Shown here piece after piece: positions 39,252 through 48,233 of a stretch of 64,000 bases of DNA. This DNA comes from Fimbriimonas ginsengisoli Gsoil 348 (GTDB taxonomy: Bacteria > Armatimonadota > Fimbriimonadia > Fimbriimonadales > Fimbriimonadaceae). The stretch spans positions 620,001 to 684,000 of the forward strand of contig NZ_CP007139.1 of assembly GCF_000724625.1 (NCBI RefSeq), written 5' to 3'. The first letter of the stretch is position 1, and each line of letters opens with the position of its first letter. The position numbers and the translations under genes are program-made. The notes beneath the pieces were generated by a model, which was not told the DNA's origin, did not search any database, and saw only the letters and a list, made by a program, of their open reading frames with translations.

Positions 39252-40847
39252 CTAGTTATACAAAATCGGATTCTTCTTCCAATCCTTGTCTTTGTCGAAC
39301 CCGAACGTCGTCACTCGGGGTCGGCGTTCTCTGAGGCGGAGGGACTCGATGCCGGCGAAATAGCCGCGGGAGGCTGGGTTTTTGCCTACGCACTCTAGGC
39401 GCAGGGTGTACTGGCCGGGGTCGGGCCAGAAGTCGAGGAGGTGGACCTCGAGGTTCTTGACGTCGGCGCTGTATAGGTCGATTGGGCCGCCGAGTTTGAT
39501 GCCGTTTAGGTACGCCTGGTAGGTGCCGAAGTCGTAGGAGGTCGTCATGTTCAACAGCAAGCGCAACGGCTCTTTCTTGGCGACGGTGAACGGCACTTCC
39601 AGCCAGGCTCCTTCTTGGCTCTTCGGCTCGTAAAGGGTCTGCGGACCGTCGTAGAGGTCGAGCTGTTGGGACGTCGCCTCTCCGGCGCCATGCCGGACTT
39701 CCCGCGCCACGATTCTCTCAAGGCTCGGCAGCTTGCGCTCCTTGGCATCAGGGGCGCGGGCGGTGAAGGTCGGCTCGCCGGTTTGGTACCAGTAGGCGAC
39801 GCTGGAGTAGTCGTCCTCTCGCTCGTTCCAGCTATTGGTCTGGCCCTTCGGGTTTTCGTCGGGCGACATCCAGCCGAAGTGCTCCATCGTTACGCGGATC
39901 CCCTTTTGGAAGACGAGCGGGTCGTTTAGGTGCCACCGGTAGGCGCTGGTGTGGCCGCCGACGATTCCCCACTGGTCGAAGTCGGGGACGCCGAAGTACG
40001 GCGTGCTGGTCTTCTTGAGCCCCCAGGCGGAGAGGAAGTAATCCTCGGTGCCGGTGCCCCAGATCGAGGCGTGATCTTCGCCGTCGATGTAGATCTTTTC
40101 GTCACCCTCGCCGAACCACATCGGCGAGCGGGTGCGGACCGACAAGACGGTTCCCACGTAATGGCCCTTCCCCTTGGTGTCGAGGATCACGTAATCCTCG
40201 CCGTGCTTGACCGGATATTCCTGCCGGTATTGGGCATAGAAGTACGGAGTGTCCTTGGCCAGCCGGTCGAGCTTGATCCAGTCGATGTTGTAGTAGAGAA
40301 GGTTGATCGGCTTGTCGCTCTGGTTGACGATCTCCACCCGGGCCGATTTGTGAAACGGCATCCGCCAGAAGCAGTTGTAAGAATCGGCGTCCTCAACCAG
40401 CACGGGCAGCGAAATCACTTCGTTCCGCTTTCCAAACGCATTGGCGAAGAAATCGCCGACCGGCGCTTCGACGGCGGGGCGTTTGCTGCCGTCCCAGTAG
40501 ATCCGCAGCAGCATTTCCTGGTGGTTGGCCGATCCGTTCTTGGCCCAATCCTGCGGCTCCGGACCCAGGAACGTCATCCACATGTGGGTGATCGCGCCGG
40601 GGCCCTTCACGTCCATCAGCGTGTGGGTTTCGCCGGGGGCGACGCGGAAATTGTCCGAGTTGCTTCGCTCCTCAAGGTCGCCCTTCGGGAACGCTTTGGA
40701 GTCGTACTTGCCGTCCTTGCCTTGGCGAAAGGTCGAGGTCGCGCGCATGCTGCGCCCTTCCATGGGGCGGGCGAGGCTTCCCATCACACCCGCTTGATCT
40801 TGGGTCGATCCGACCGCCAGCAACGCCAATGCCACGAGAAACCCCAT
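39252..40847 (-). CDS. GH172 (DUF2961) family glycoside hydrolase-like protein, exported
   Basis: The 531-residue protein from ATG 40847 begins with a short signal (GFLVALALLAVGSTQ). The DUF2961 core is visible in order: MDVKGPGAITHMWMTF, LLRIYWDGSKRPAVEAPVGDFFAN, MPFHKSARVEIVNQS and GTGTEDYFLSAWGL. The C-terminal part looks like an all-beta domain (YTLRLECVGKNPASRGYFAGIESL). Characterised GH172 enzymes act on difructose dianhydrides or D-arabinofuranosides. The ATL gene lies 17 bases upstream on the same strand. An in-frame extension upstream overlaps that gene and was rejected. Confidence 0.9.
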   Translation of the reverse strand: MGFLVALALLAVGSTQDQAGVMGSLARPMEGRSMRATSTFRQGKDGKYDSKAFPKGDLEERSNSDNFRVAPGETHTLMDVKGPGAITHMWMTFLGPEPQDWAKNGSANHQEMLLRIYWDGSKRPAVEAPVGDFFANAFGKRNEVISLPVLVEDADSYNCFWRMPFHKSARVEIVNQSDKPINLLYYNIDWIKLDRLAKDTPYFYAQYRQEYPVKHGEDYVILDTKGKGHYVGTVLSVRTRSPMWFGEGDEKIYIDGEDHASIWGTGTEDYFLSAWGLKKTSTPYFGVPDFDQWGIVGGHTSAYRWHLNDPLVFQKGIRVTMEHFGWMSPDENPKGQTNSWNEREDDYSSVAYWYQTGEPTFTARAPDAKERKLPSLERIVAREVRHGAGEATSQQLDLYDGPQTLYEPKSQEGAWLEVPFTVAKKEPLRLLLNMTTSYDFGTYQAYLNGIKLGGPIDLYSADVKNLEVHLLDFWPDPGQYTLRLECVGKNPASRGYFAGIESLRLRERRPRVTTFGFDKDKDWKKNPILYN

Positions 40848-40864
40848 GATGTTGCAGGATAGCA

Positions 40865-41269
40865 CTAGATCTTGATCCCTTCTTCCCCGAGGAGCTCGCG
40901 GTGGCGCGATTCGCCGCCGGGGAGTTTGGGGTTGGGCTTTCCGTCTCGAGTTACGCGCCACCAGGGGGTCACTTCGGTCGCGCCTTCGGCTCGATCCTCC
41001 TCGGCGGCCTCGGCCACGACTCGCCAGAAGACACCGGCGGCAAACGGACAGGTGACATCCGCGCCGGAATCCCTCGCCAGGTCGGCTCTTAGTTGGCCGA
41101 ACGTCTTCGACTGTCCCACCGGGATGGCGGCGATCGCGTCGCGTACCTGCATCGGGGACGGGATCAGCATCGTTCGCCCTTTCAGGCGAGCCGCTTTCGC
41201 ATCGTCCAAGGTGTACACGGCGGGCGGATCGCCCGCGGCAAGCCTCTCCCGTGCCGTCAATTTGACCAT
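40865..41269 (-). CDS. MGMT-domain (alkyltransferase-like) protein without the Cys
   Basis: The 134-residue protein carries the winged-helix DNA-binding part of O6-alkylguanine transferases: IPVGQSKTFGQLRADLARDSGADVTCPFAAGVFWRVVAEAA and TPWWRVTRDGKPNPKLPGG. The PCHRV active-site motif is not present; the corresponding region reads TPWWRV, so it is an alkyltransferase-like (ATL-type) protein that would flag damage rather than repair it. The N-terminal 30 residues (VKLTARERLAAGDPPAVYTLD) are extra. It is 17 bases upstream of the GH172 gene. Confidence 0.78.
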   Translation of the reverse strand: MVKLTARERLAAGDPPAVYTLDDAKAARLKGRTMLIPSPMQVRDAIAAIPVGQSKTFGQLRADLARDSGADVTCPFAAGVFWRVVAEAAEEDRAEGATEVTPWWRVTRDGKPNPKLPGGESRHRELLGEEGIKI

Positions 41270-41364
41270 GCAGGAATTCTAATCCGGTTGGACAGGAAAG
41301 ATGTAGACGCGTTGCGGGCTGGCGAGCTGGATGGCGTGGGCGAGCGCCCCACCCCAGGTAGGAG

Positions 41365-41386
41365 GGCCATTGGCTGGGAGCCGATG
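41365..41386. repeat. Variable-arm hairpin module (inverted copy at 50167)
   Basis: CATTGGC-TGGGA-GCCGATG (41368-41386) is one module of the hairpin-train class; the related CATCGGC-TGGGA-ACCGATG is in train 2. The 21 bases 41365-41385 recur exactly inverted at 50167-50187. The two copies flank the second pilin module and the whole pilMN-O-Q-P set. Confidence 0.7.
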
Positions 41387-41403
41387 CTAAGGGGAGAGGT
41401 GGT

Positions 41404-42789
41404 TTACCAGTTTGTTCCGTCGGAGAAGACACGTGGGCGGGTGCCGACGAGCTCCTTCCAGTTCTTTAGGAACCCGTACTTGTCGACGTAGTCGCCCGCG
41501 TAGCCGAGACCCCCGGTGGGGTAGGTGACCGCGCCGCCACCGCCCATCTTCACGACATCGGCGATGATGGAACCGGTAACCCGGGCGCCTCCCGCAAGGC
41601 TCAACGTAGCTGGCGTCACCGACCCGTTCAAGCCCGCGCGAATGGCGTAGATTCCGCCGTAGTAGGCCATGTTTCCGCCGATCGAGAGGGCCGACGCCTT
41701 GTTGTAATAGAGTCGGAAGTAGTGGGCGTCGGCTGCCGTGAACGTAACGTTGATGTTCAGCGTGTCTTGCTGAGTGCCGCTTCCACCCATCCAGATCCTG
41801 ACCGGTCCCGGCGAGCCTCCGGTGTAAGTCACGCCGCCAGTGTCGCAAACGATCGCGCTCTGGCCGCTAAGCTGGGCGGAGGTGAAGTAGTAATCGCCGG
41901 GGGGCAAGATCATCGTCGAAAGCGGAAAGCTACCGAAAGATGAGTTCGTCAGGTCCGTGACCGACGCGCTCCAGTTTGCCGACGTCGTTCCAGTCGGAGA
42001 AAGCGTTCCGGAGGTATTGGTAAATTTTCGGATTCTTGCCGCTTGAGCGGAGAGCTGAGCGGAGGAAGTCAATGTCGCCCACCCCTGGGGGAAAACCTCG
42101 GCGACGATGGTATCGATCGTAGGGTAGTCCACCGCCCGTGTATAGCGGGTGACCCCTTGGGAGGTAATTCCGCTTCCGATGGACGCGGCTGTACCACCCA
42201 GGAATACCTGGCCGGTGACCGAGCCGTTGCCCGTGATCGGACCGTTGGAGCCCAGATTTCCGGTGAGGGTGCTGCTCGCGCCGCTGAACGCCACGCTTTG
42301 GTTGCCAAATACGGCGTAGTCGCCCTGGAATAGAGGGCTGTACCCTCTGGCGGAAAAACTGATGGTGCGGCTTACCGACTCGCTGCCGGTGCCAGCGGTT
42401 CCGGTTGCCACGACCACCATATCGTCCGGAGGCGACCAGGTTCCCGTTCCGGAGGCGGGGGCGGTGTAGACGGAAAACGAGCCGGAGATCCCGCTGATCG
42501 AACCGGTATAGGGGGAGGCCGCCGTGTGGGCGTTCCAACCCGAGGCCATGTGGGTGTCCACGTAGTTGAGCTCGTAATTCGTGGCGGCGTCCGCAATATC
42601 GATCGCACGGGCGTACTCTTCGTCCCTGGTTTGCTTGGCGACGTAGGACGTGGTCAACAGGCAAGCTCCGGTCACGAGAAGCGAAGTCATCGCCACGAGG
42701 GCGAGGGCAGACATCAGGGCCGATCCACGGCGTCCGCGATAGCGGGTGACGCCTGCCGGGAAGCGGCGGGGGTTGGGGGGGAACTTCAT
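41404..42789 (-). CDS. PilX-like minor pilin / pilus tip protein, copy 2
   Basis: The 461-residue protein from ATG 42789 has the prepilin-like start RYRGRRGSALMSALALVAMTSLLVTGACLL and TRDEEYARAIDIADAATNYELNYVDTHM. Its C-terminal domain aligns with copy 1 (FSGASSTLTGNLGSNGPI, ILPPGDYYFT, NKASALSIGGNMAYYGGIY). Unlike copy 1 it lies on the minus strand, divergent from its PilV and PilW partners, so one part of the duplicated trio was inverted. Last residues RVFSDGTNW match the SVFADGTNR of copy 1. Confidence 0.84.
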   Translation of the reverse strand: MKFPPNPRRFPAGVTRYRGRRGSALMSALALVAMTSLLVTGACLLTTSYVAKQTRDEEYARAIDIADAATNYELNYVDTHMASGWNAHTAASPYTGSISGISGSFSVYTAPASGTGTWSPPDDMVVVATGTAGTGSESVSRTISFSARGYSPLFQGDYAVFGNQSVAFSGASSTLTGNLGSNGPITGNGSVTGQVFLGGTAASIGSGITSQGVTRYTRAVDYPTIDTIVAEVFPQGWATLTSSAQLSAQAARIRKFTNTSGTLSPTGTTSANWSASVTDLTNSSFGSFPLSTMILPPGDYYFTSAQLSGQSAIVCDTGGVTYTGGSPGPVRIWMGGSGTQQDTLNINVTFTAADAHYFRLYYNKASALSIGGNMAYYGGIYAIRAGLNGSVTPATLSLAGGARVTGSIIADVVKMGGGGAVTYPTGGLGYAGDYVDKYGFLKNWKELVGTRPRVFSDGTNW

Positions 42790-42958
42790 TGGGAGAATCC
42801 TTATTTCCTTATCGGTTCGAGCCGCCTCGTTCAATAGTTCTTTGGGGACATTCGCCGCGCGAGAGCTTCGCGACCCTATAGATCTATTCGAATTCCACCG
42901 ACTTTAAGGGAAGGACGACCTTGGCGCTCCCCGAACCGCTTCACAGGAGCCCATCGAC

Positions 42959-43420
42959 ATGCGCAAATTCAGGAGCCTCCGGAACCCCATAAGCACCGCG
43001 AGAACCCGGCGCGGCATCACGATGATCGAAACCCTGGTGGCGACGTTGATCGTGACCGTCGCGATGTTGGGATCGGTGGGCATCTTCATGACGGTCTCTA
43101 ACCTCACGGCGAGAGTGTCGGAGGACTCGGCCGCCCAAATGCTCTGTCGCCGTGGGATCGAGGAGGCGAAGAATCTGGGATTCGCCAACCTTGCCGAGGG
43201 AAGCACGACCCGCTATTACGACCAGAACTGCGCGGGTGGCAGCACGACCACTTCGTCGACCGACCGATACCGGGTCACCACCACCGTCTCGAGCAATCTT
43301 TTCGTCGACACCTCGGTGAGTGAAAAAGCGCTCCGCACCGTTACCGTCGTCGTGAGCTTGGCTCCGAATGGAGCGGAGAAAGGGCGGTCCGTAACCTATC
43401 TGGCGTGGGGCGGTCCGTGA
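42959..43420 (+). CDS. PilV-like minor prepilin, copy 2
   Basis: The 153-residue protein has the leader ISTARTRRG followed by ITMIETLVATLIVTVAMLGSVGIF, with Glu5. An AGGAG site is 9 bases before the ATG. It is a clear paralogue of the gene at 37066. It overlaps the next gene by four bases (GTGA). The divergent 169-bp spacer to copy 2 of PilX probably holds both promoters; a TATAGATCTAT near-palindrome at 42877 lies in it. Confidence 0.88.
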   Translation: MRKFRSLRNPISTARTRRGITMIETLVATLIVTVAMLGSVGIFMTVSNLTARVSEDSAAQMLCRRGIEEAKNLGFANLAEGSTTRYYDQNCAGGSTTTSSTDRYRVTTTVSSNLFVDTSVSEKALRTVTVVVSLAPNGAEKGRSVTYLAWGGP

Positions 43421-43992
43421 GACGCGGACTTACGCTTCTACAAACCCTGTTGTCGCTGCTCATCGGCGGTCTGGTTTCGGTCATCGTGTTCCAACAACTC
43501 GTCACGTTGATGATAGGGCAGCAGTCGAACAGCGACATGAATGCGAGCACGGCCCAAACTCGGGCGGCGATCGACACGCTGGCGGACCACCTTCGGGGCG
43601 CCGACGCTTGCACGAATTCGAGCAATGGGACCGTGGACTCGGTGCTGGATGCGGCTACCGCAACTAGCTTGACCTACTACTACGACGGCACTGCCTGCAA
43701 TAAGATCACCTACTCCTTCGCGAACGGGACTCTTTCCCGCACGGCGGGAGGTGTTACGACCTCGGTGGTCACCCTCGTCTCGGCGGTCTCCTTCACGTAC
43801 TACAAAGCCGCGTCCTACAACTCGCCCTGGACGACGACCACCAACCCGAACGCCCCTACCGCGGCCGAGCGGCCGTTTGTCTGCGGGGTTCTCATCGACA
43901 TTACGACGAGCTCCAGCGGCGTGACCAACCGCATGACGACGACGGTGCGGATGCGAAACGCTCCGAAGAAAGTTCGCCTCGACGGACTTTAA
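43417..43992 (+). CDS. PilW-like minor prepilin, copy 2
   Basis: The 191-residue protein starts at the GTG overlapping the PilV stop. Its site MRRG-LTLLQTLLSLLIGGLVSVIVFQQL again has Gln at mature position 5, and Leu instead of Phe at position 1. Blocks shared with copy 1 are listed there. It is followed by a 6-bp hairpin (44019-44035) and then the PilM-PilN gene. Confidence 0.86.
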   Translation: MRRGLTLLQTLLSLLIGGLVSVIVFQQLVTLMIGQQSNSDMNASTAQTRAAIDTLADHLRGADACTNSSNGTVDSVLDAATATSLTYYYDGTACNKITYSFANGTLSRTAGGVTTSVVTLVSAVSFTYYKAASYNSPWTTTTNPNAPTAAERPFVCGVLIDITTSSSGVTNRMTTTVRMRNAPKKVRLDGL

Positions 43993-44018
43993 GCCAGCTT
44001 ACGTCCACCCTCAACCTT

Positions 44019-44035
44019 CGCGGCGCAAAGCCGCG
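44019..44035. terminator. Hairpin after the second PilW-like gene
   Basis: CGCGGC-GCAAA-GCCGCG lies 27 bases after the stop codon and is followed by CCCTTCC. The stem is short but GC-rich; there is no T-tract. It may be another member of the variable-arm class. Confidence 0.4.
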
Positions 44036-44186
44036 CCCTTCCATCGGCAATCCTAGCCACGGAGTGCCCTAGTTGCCTTATCTCGGACCGGCGGTTTGGC
44101 CCAGAGAAAACCGAGTGCCTCAAGAGTTCTAGGAATGCGCCGATATTAACCAAGTGAGTCGAACGCGACTCAAAAGGATAGGTTTC

Positions 44187-45824
44187 ATGGGTCTGAAAGC
44201 TTCACGCAGCTTACTGGGAATAGAGCTCCACGAACAGGAGATCCGGATCGTAGAAATCCGGAACAAGGACGGCGAGGCTTCGATTTCCGCGCTTGCCGTA
44301 TTCAAGCCGGGCGAGGACTTTCTCGGCGAGTGGGGGGTCACGGATCCGGAGCGCTTGGGCGCACAACTCCGTCACTGCCTCGACGAGGCCAATATCCATA
44401 CCTCCGAAGCGGCCTTCGGCATTCCCGCTTGGTGCTGCCTGGTTAGACCGCTCGGCGTGCCTCCGGTTGCCGGCCAAGAGCTGCACCGCATCGTCGAGGG
44501 TGAGATCGAGCACTACCAGCTCTTCCGAGAGCCGGGCGCTTCTTTCGACCTTGTTCGACTGAACGATAGCAAGCTACTGGAGTCGTCGTTCCGGAACTTC
44601 CTGATGTTTGGCGCGGAGCGCCGGATCTTGGAGAGCGTCCAAGTGTTGGCGCGGGCCGCGGGACTTCGTCTCATCGCCGTCGAGCCGACCCACTCGGCCC
44701 TATACCGGGTGGCGTACAGCCAGGTCACTTCCCCGCCCAGCGTCGTAGTCACGCTGAGCGAGACGCACGCTCAAATTTCGCTCCTCGACGCGGGCCAGCT
44801 TGCGCTTCATCGATCCTTCGACCTGGGCTCGTCGATCTTCGACGTGCCCGATCCGGAGGACGGCACGTTCAAGCCTTACTTCGACGTCGATGCGGCCAGC
44901 AGCCTCGCCATCGAGCTTCGGCGGTCGATCGACTTCCTTGCCCGCGAGCTCCCCGAGAGCCGCGGAACGGATTTGATCCACATGGGTTGCACCCATGCCG
45001 AGGCGTCGACGCTCGCCCACTGGCTTGAATCGGCGCTCCAGTTGACGGTCCAGGTCTCGGATATCCGCCGCGGCGGTCCGAACATCCGCATCCTCAAGGC
45101 ATTAACCGAGAAAGACACCAACCGATACGTCGCGGCTTACGGACTTGCGCTCCGCGATCCTCGCCATCTGCCGGAAGGGGTGCCGATCATTTCCCTTTTC
45201 GCCAACCAGCGCGTCAAGGCGGAGGTCAAAGAGGAAGGACGCCGAAAGTTCGGCGTCGCAATGGTTTGCTCGCTGGTACTGCTCGCATGCGGCCTCCTGA
45301 CCGCGGCGCTCGGTACGGTTAGGGCTCGGTCGGCCGCCAACGATTTGGCGAAGTCGAAGGAGAAGCTCGCCACCACTCAGCAGATCGAGCAGGCCCAAGC
45401 CCAACAGGCGATTCAGAAGGAGGAACGGTTGCGGCTGCTCTCCGCCGAGGGGGTTCCGGTGCGCTCGCTTATCTCCGCCATCACGCGCGCCGTTCCGGAC
45501 GGCGTCGGACTCATGGAAGTCCGCATGTCTCCGGCGACCGCCGACATATCGGGAGAAACCACCTCTCAAGCGGCGATTATCAAGATGAGCGACTCGCTTC
45601 GTAGCGAGCCGCTGTTCGCCGGAGTTTCGCTGACCTGGTTCGAGAGCGTAGATCCCAACATCCCCGCGGCCGGAATCCGGTTCCGAATGAGCGTCCAGAA
45701 TGCTCCCCGGCCGGTTGCTCCGCCTCCCAGCGCCTCGCCTACCACTACCGCCAGCTTAGGTCTGGCGGGAACGCCTACCGGCGCAACGCCCCTTTCCAAC
45801 CCAGGCCAAGGAGCCCGCTCATGA
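44187..45824 (+). CDS. PilM-PilN fusion protein
   Basis: The 545-residue protein joins two normally separate proteins. Residues 1-330 are a PilM-like actin-fold protein (SLLGIELHEQEIRIVEIRN start, VVVTLSETHAQISLLDAGQL in the middle, RYVAAYGLAL near the end). Residue 333 on (PIISLFANQR) corresponds to the start of PilN, with a membrane helix at 356-376, a coiled coil at 380-430, and a PilN-like periplasmic domain. A Pro/Ala/Thr-rich tail ends it. AAAGGA before ATG 44187 decides the start. It overlaps PilO by four bases. It would tether the cytoplasmic PilM ring to the membrane covalently. Confidence 0.83.
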   Translation: MGLKASRSLLGIELHEQEIRIVEIRNKDGEASISALAVFKPGEDFLGEWGVTDPERLGAQLRHCLDEANIHTSEAAFGIPAWCCLVRPLGVPPVAGQELHRIVEGEIEHYQLFREPGASFDLVRLNDSKLLESSFRNFLMFGAERRILESVQVLARAAGLRLIAVEPTHSALYRVAYSQVTSPPSVVVTLSETHAQISLLDAGQLALHRSFDLGSSIFDVPDPEDGTFKPYFDVDAASSLAIELRRSIDFLARELPESRGTDLIHMGCTHAEASTLAHWLESALQLTVQVSDIRRGGPNIRILKALTEKDTNRYVAAYGLALRDPRHLPEGVPIISLFANQRVKAEVKEEGRRKFGVAMVCSLVLLACGLLTAALGTVRARSAANDLAKSKEKLATTQQIEQAQAQQAIQKEERLRLLSAEGVPVRSLISAITRAVPDGVGLMEVRMSPATADISGETTSQAAIIKMSDSLRSEPLFAGVSLTWFESVDPNIPAAGIRFRMSVQNAPRPVAPPPSASPTTTASLGLAGTPTGATPLSNPGQGARS

Positions 45825-46402
45825 CCTCTCACGATCGAAGTAGAATCGCACTGGTCGCCCTGCCGACCCTCATCGCTTTTGGCCTTTTCGCCGACGCGTT
45901 CTCGCAGAGAAATCACTTCGTCCAAGACTCGGAGCAGCGGCAACAGGTCGAGCGGCTTATCCAGCAGACGCTGAAATCGCTCGAGTCGCAGCAGAATATT
46001 CCCGAAGGTCGAAAGGCGGCGGTGCCAGAGGACGCGGTAGAAGAGAGCCAGTTCCTGAACTACGTTCGTGGCACTGCCCGGGCCAACGAGGTAGAGATTT
46101 TGCGCTGGAGCGCCAACCCTCGCCTACCGGCCGGACCTCCGGGAGGGCCGCCTCCTCCGGCCGCGCTTGCCGAAATTAGTCCAATCTCGGGACTGCTAGA
46201 GGTAGTCGGACCTTACCGGTCAGTGCTAGCATTCGCTCGGACACTGGAACAGAATGATCGACTGCTGAACTTTTCAAGCGTTGCGTGGACGCGGCCCGAC
46301 GCGAGGGACAAGGTACGTCTCTCCATGATCGTCACTCGCTACGTCGTCAAAGCGCCGACTCCACCAGCCCCTGCGGCTACGCCCGTCGTTCCAGCCCACT
46401 AG
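45821..46402 (+). CDS. pilO: PilO-like pilus alignment protein
   Basis: The 193-residue protein has one N-terminal membrane helix (IALVALPTLIAFGLFADAF), a short coiled coil (SEQRQQVERLIQQTLKSLE) and a periplasmic ferredoxin-like domain (ISGLLEVVGPYRSVLAFARTLEQNDRLLNF). This arrangement and the position between PilMN and PilQ identify it as PilO-like. A Pro/Gly-rich insert (RLPAGPPGGPPPPAAL) is unusual. PilO partners with PilN in the inner-membrane frame of the pilus machine. Confidence 0.78.
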   Translation: MTSHDRSRIALVALPTLIAFGLFADAFSQRNHFVQDSEQRQQVERLIQQTLKSLESQQNIPEGRKAAVPEDAVEESQFLNYVRGTARANEVEILRWSANPRLPAGPPGGPPPPAALAEISPISGLLEVVGPYRSVLAFARTLEQNDRLLNFSSVAWTRPDARDKVRLSMIVTRYVVKAPTPPAPAATPVVPAH

Positions 46403-46409
46403 AGAACTC

Positions 46410-48233
46410 ATGAACACCATCCTCGCCGCCGGTATCTTGGCCTTGGCCACTCAGGGTTCGGGAACGACCGTTACACCCATTCAAACCGGAGTGACCGCCC
46501 CGATTACTCTGAACTTTTCGCAGACCGACGTGGGCCAAATCTTTCGCACCATCGGTCTCTTGAGCGGAGCGAACATTATTTACTCGGGAGCCGAGAAGCT
46601 TCCGGTCACTCTGCACTTCGTGGCGGCAAACGCCGACGAGGCGGTGCGAGGGACGACGGCCGCCGCCGGGCTCTCCTACCGGCGGGTCGGCAAGATCTAC
46701 GTGGTGGCGAAAGCGGAGGCGATGCGCCAGGCACTAACGCCGTTCGCCGAGCGGGCGCGAATCAAGGCAGACGGCATCACTCCGGATTTTGTGAAGTCGC
46801 TCCAGGATCTTCTTCCACATGCCACCGTCACCGGGGGAAACAGCGAAATTACGGTCGTCGGCATCCCCGACGACATCAAGCTGGCTCGCGAGTTGATCAC
46901 CGACCGGCCCGTGCAAGCTCCGAAGGAGGCTCGCCTCGCGGAGGTCGTTAGCCTGGGGGTCGCGTCGGCGAAGCAGGTTGCCATCGTTCTCACCGAGCTC
47001 TATCCGGACGTGAAGACCTCGGTGCTCGCCGATGGCCAGGGCGGCGGCGGATCGATCGCGCTGATCGGAAGCCCCGCGGGTGTTGCGGAAGCGAAAGCGA
47101 AGGCGATCCAACTCGACTCAATTACCCCGTCCGCCGCTTCCCTGCCGGTGGTGGAGATGTACGACGTCCGGTACGCGAGCGCCGTCACCATCCTAGCCTT
47201 TCTCCAGGAGGCGACCCCGAGCGTTCAAGCAACCATCGCTCCGCCCACCTATATTCCGAGCGGAGTCGCCGGACGCGGGTCGCTTGCGAACGTTAGCGGG
47301 GCTAGCGTCGGAGGAGCCAGTCAAACGAGCTCCGGACCTTCCGGCGGTTCGGGCATTGGCGGCGGCCAGGGACCTAGCGACTCGGCTGGCGGCGGGGCCT
47401 CCGGCGGCCCCGGAGCCGGCGGGTCATCGACCTCCACAGCCTATGATCGCTCAACGAGGATTGTCCTAAAGGGCCGCCGCGACGATGTCAGCAACGCCTT
47501 GGCTTTACTTGCCAAGGTCGACACCAAGCCGCTCCAGGTGGTGATCGACGTGCGCATCGTCGACGCTTCGCCGACCGACATTGAAAAGGTTGGCCTTAAA
47601 TACAGTTGGCAGCCGCTTCAGTTCTTCGACATTGCGCCAGGCACCGACACGAATACCTTAACCCATATCTCTCACACCCCCGGCGTGGGGCAGATTGGCA
47701 GGCTTCCGTTCAACTTACTGGCCGTCCTCGACCTCATGGTGCAGAAAACGGATGCCAAGCTCATGGCGAATCCAAGTATGCAGGTGATGAACAACGAGGA
47801 AGCGAACTTCTTTATCGGCGACGAGCTGAGCTTTCCGATCAGCACGAACGGTGCTTTAGGTTCCCAGAACGTTCAGTTGGAAAAGTTCAACATCGGCATC
47901 GGACTTAACGTCCGGCCACGCGTCAATGCGGATGGCAATATCACCCTCCGTCTGAACCCGGTCGTACAGACTCTGACCAGCATTACCAACGGCCTCCCAC
48001 AAACCGCCTCCCGTGATGCGAAGACGGTAGTGATGGTCCAGGACGGCGAGACGGTGGTTATCGGCGGGCTGATCCGCGACGAAGACACCCGCACCATCTC
48101 GGAAGTCCCATTTCTCAGCAAACTGCCGATCGTGGGTCAACTTTTCCGGCACAACGACCGAAACCATAGACGGAGCAACATCATCGTGACGGTTACGCCC
48201 CACATCGTAAAGGACGCTCAGGATAAGAAATGA
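46410..48233 (+). CDS. pilQ: Type IV pilus secretin PilQ
   Basis: The 607-residue protein has an N-terminal export signal (short, TILAAGILALATQGS), an STN/N0-like domain (residues 30-80, NFSQTDVGQIFRTIGLLSGANII), N1-type domains, a Gly/Ser-rich linker (about 290-340), and the C-terminal secretin core with LMANPSMQVMNNEEANFFIGDEL and VVIGGLIRDEDTRTISEVPFLSKLPIVGQLF. PilQ forms the outer-membrane pore for the pilus, implying an outer membrane. It overlaps the next gene by four bases. Confidence 0.95.
   Translation: MNTILAAGILALATQGSGTTVTPIQTGVTAPITLNFSQTDVGQIFRTIGLLSGANIIYSGAEKLPVTLHFVAANADEAVRGTTAAAGLSYRRVGKIYVVAKAEAMRQALTPFAERARIKADGITPDFVKSLQDLLPHATVTGGNSEITVVGIPDDIKLARELITDRPVQAPKEARLAEVVSLGVASAKQVAIVLTELYPDVKTSVLADGQGGGGSIALIGSPAGVAEAKAKAIQLDSITPSAASLPVVEMYDVRYASAVTILAFLQEATPSVQATIAPPTYIPSGVAGRGSLANVSGASVGGASQTSSGPSGGSGIGGGQGPSDSAGGGASGGPGAGGSSTSTAYDRSTRIVLKGRRDDVSNALALLAKVDTKPLQVVIDVRIVDASPTDIEKVGLKYSWQPLQFFDIAPGTDTNTLTHISHTPGVGQIGRLPFNLLAVLDLMVQKTDAKLMANPSMQVMNNEEANFFIGDELSFPISTNGALGSQNVQLEKFNIGIGLNVRPRVNADGNITLRLNPVVQTLTSITNGLPQTASRDAKTVVMVQDGETVVIGGLIRDEDTRTISEVPFLSKLPIVGQLFRHNDRNHRRSNIIVTVTPHIVKDAQDKK

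Noticed and set aside
39252-41432. A 726-residue fusion of an upstream frame with the GH172 protein
   Set aside because: The first 195 residues are the shadow of the alkyltransferase-like gene; the signal peptide starts at the ATG at 40847.
42805-42830. GGTTCGAGCC resembling a tRNA T-loop
   Set aside because: No acceptor, D or anticodon stem can be formed around it; it lies at the 5-prime side of the PilX copy 2 gene.
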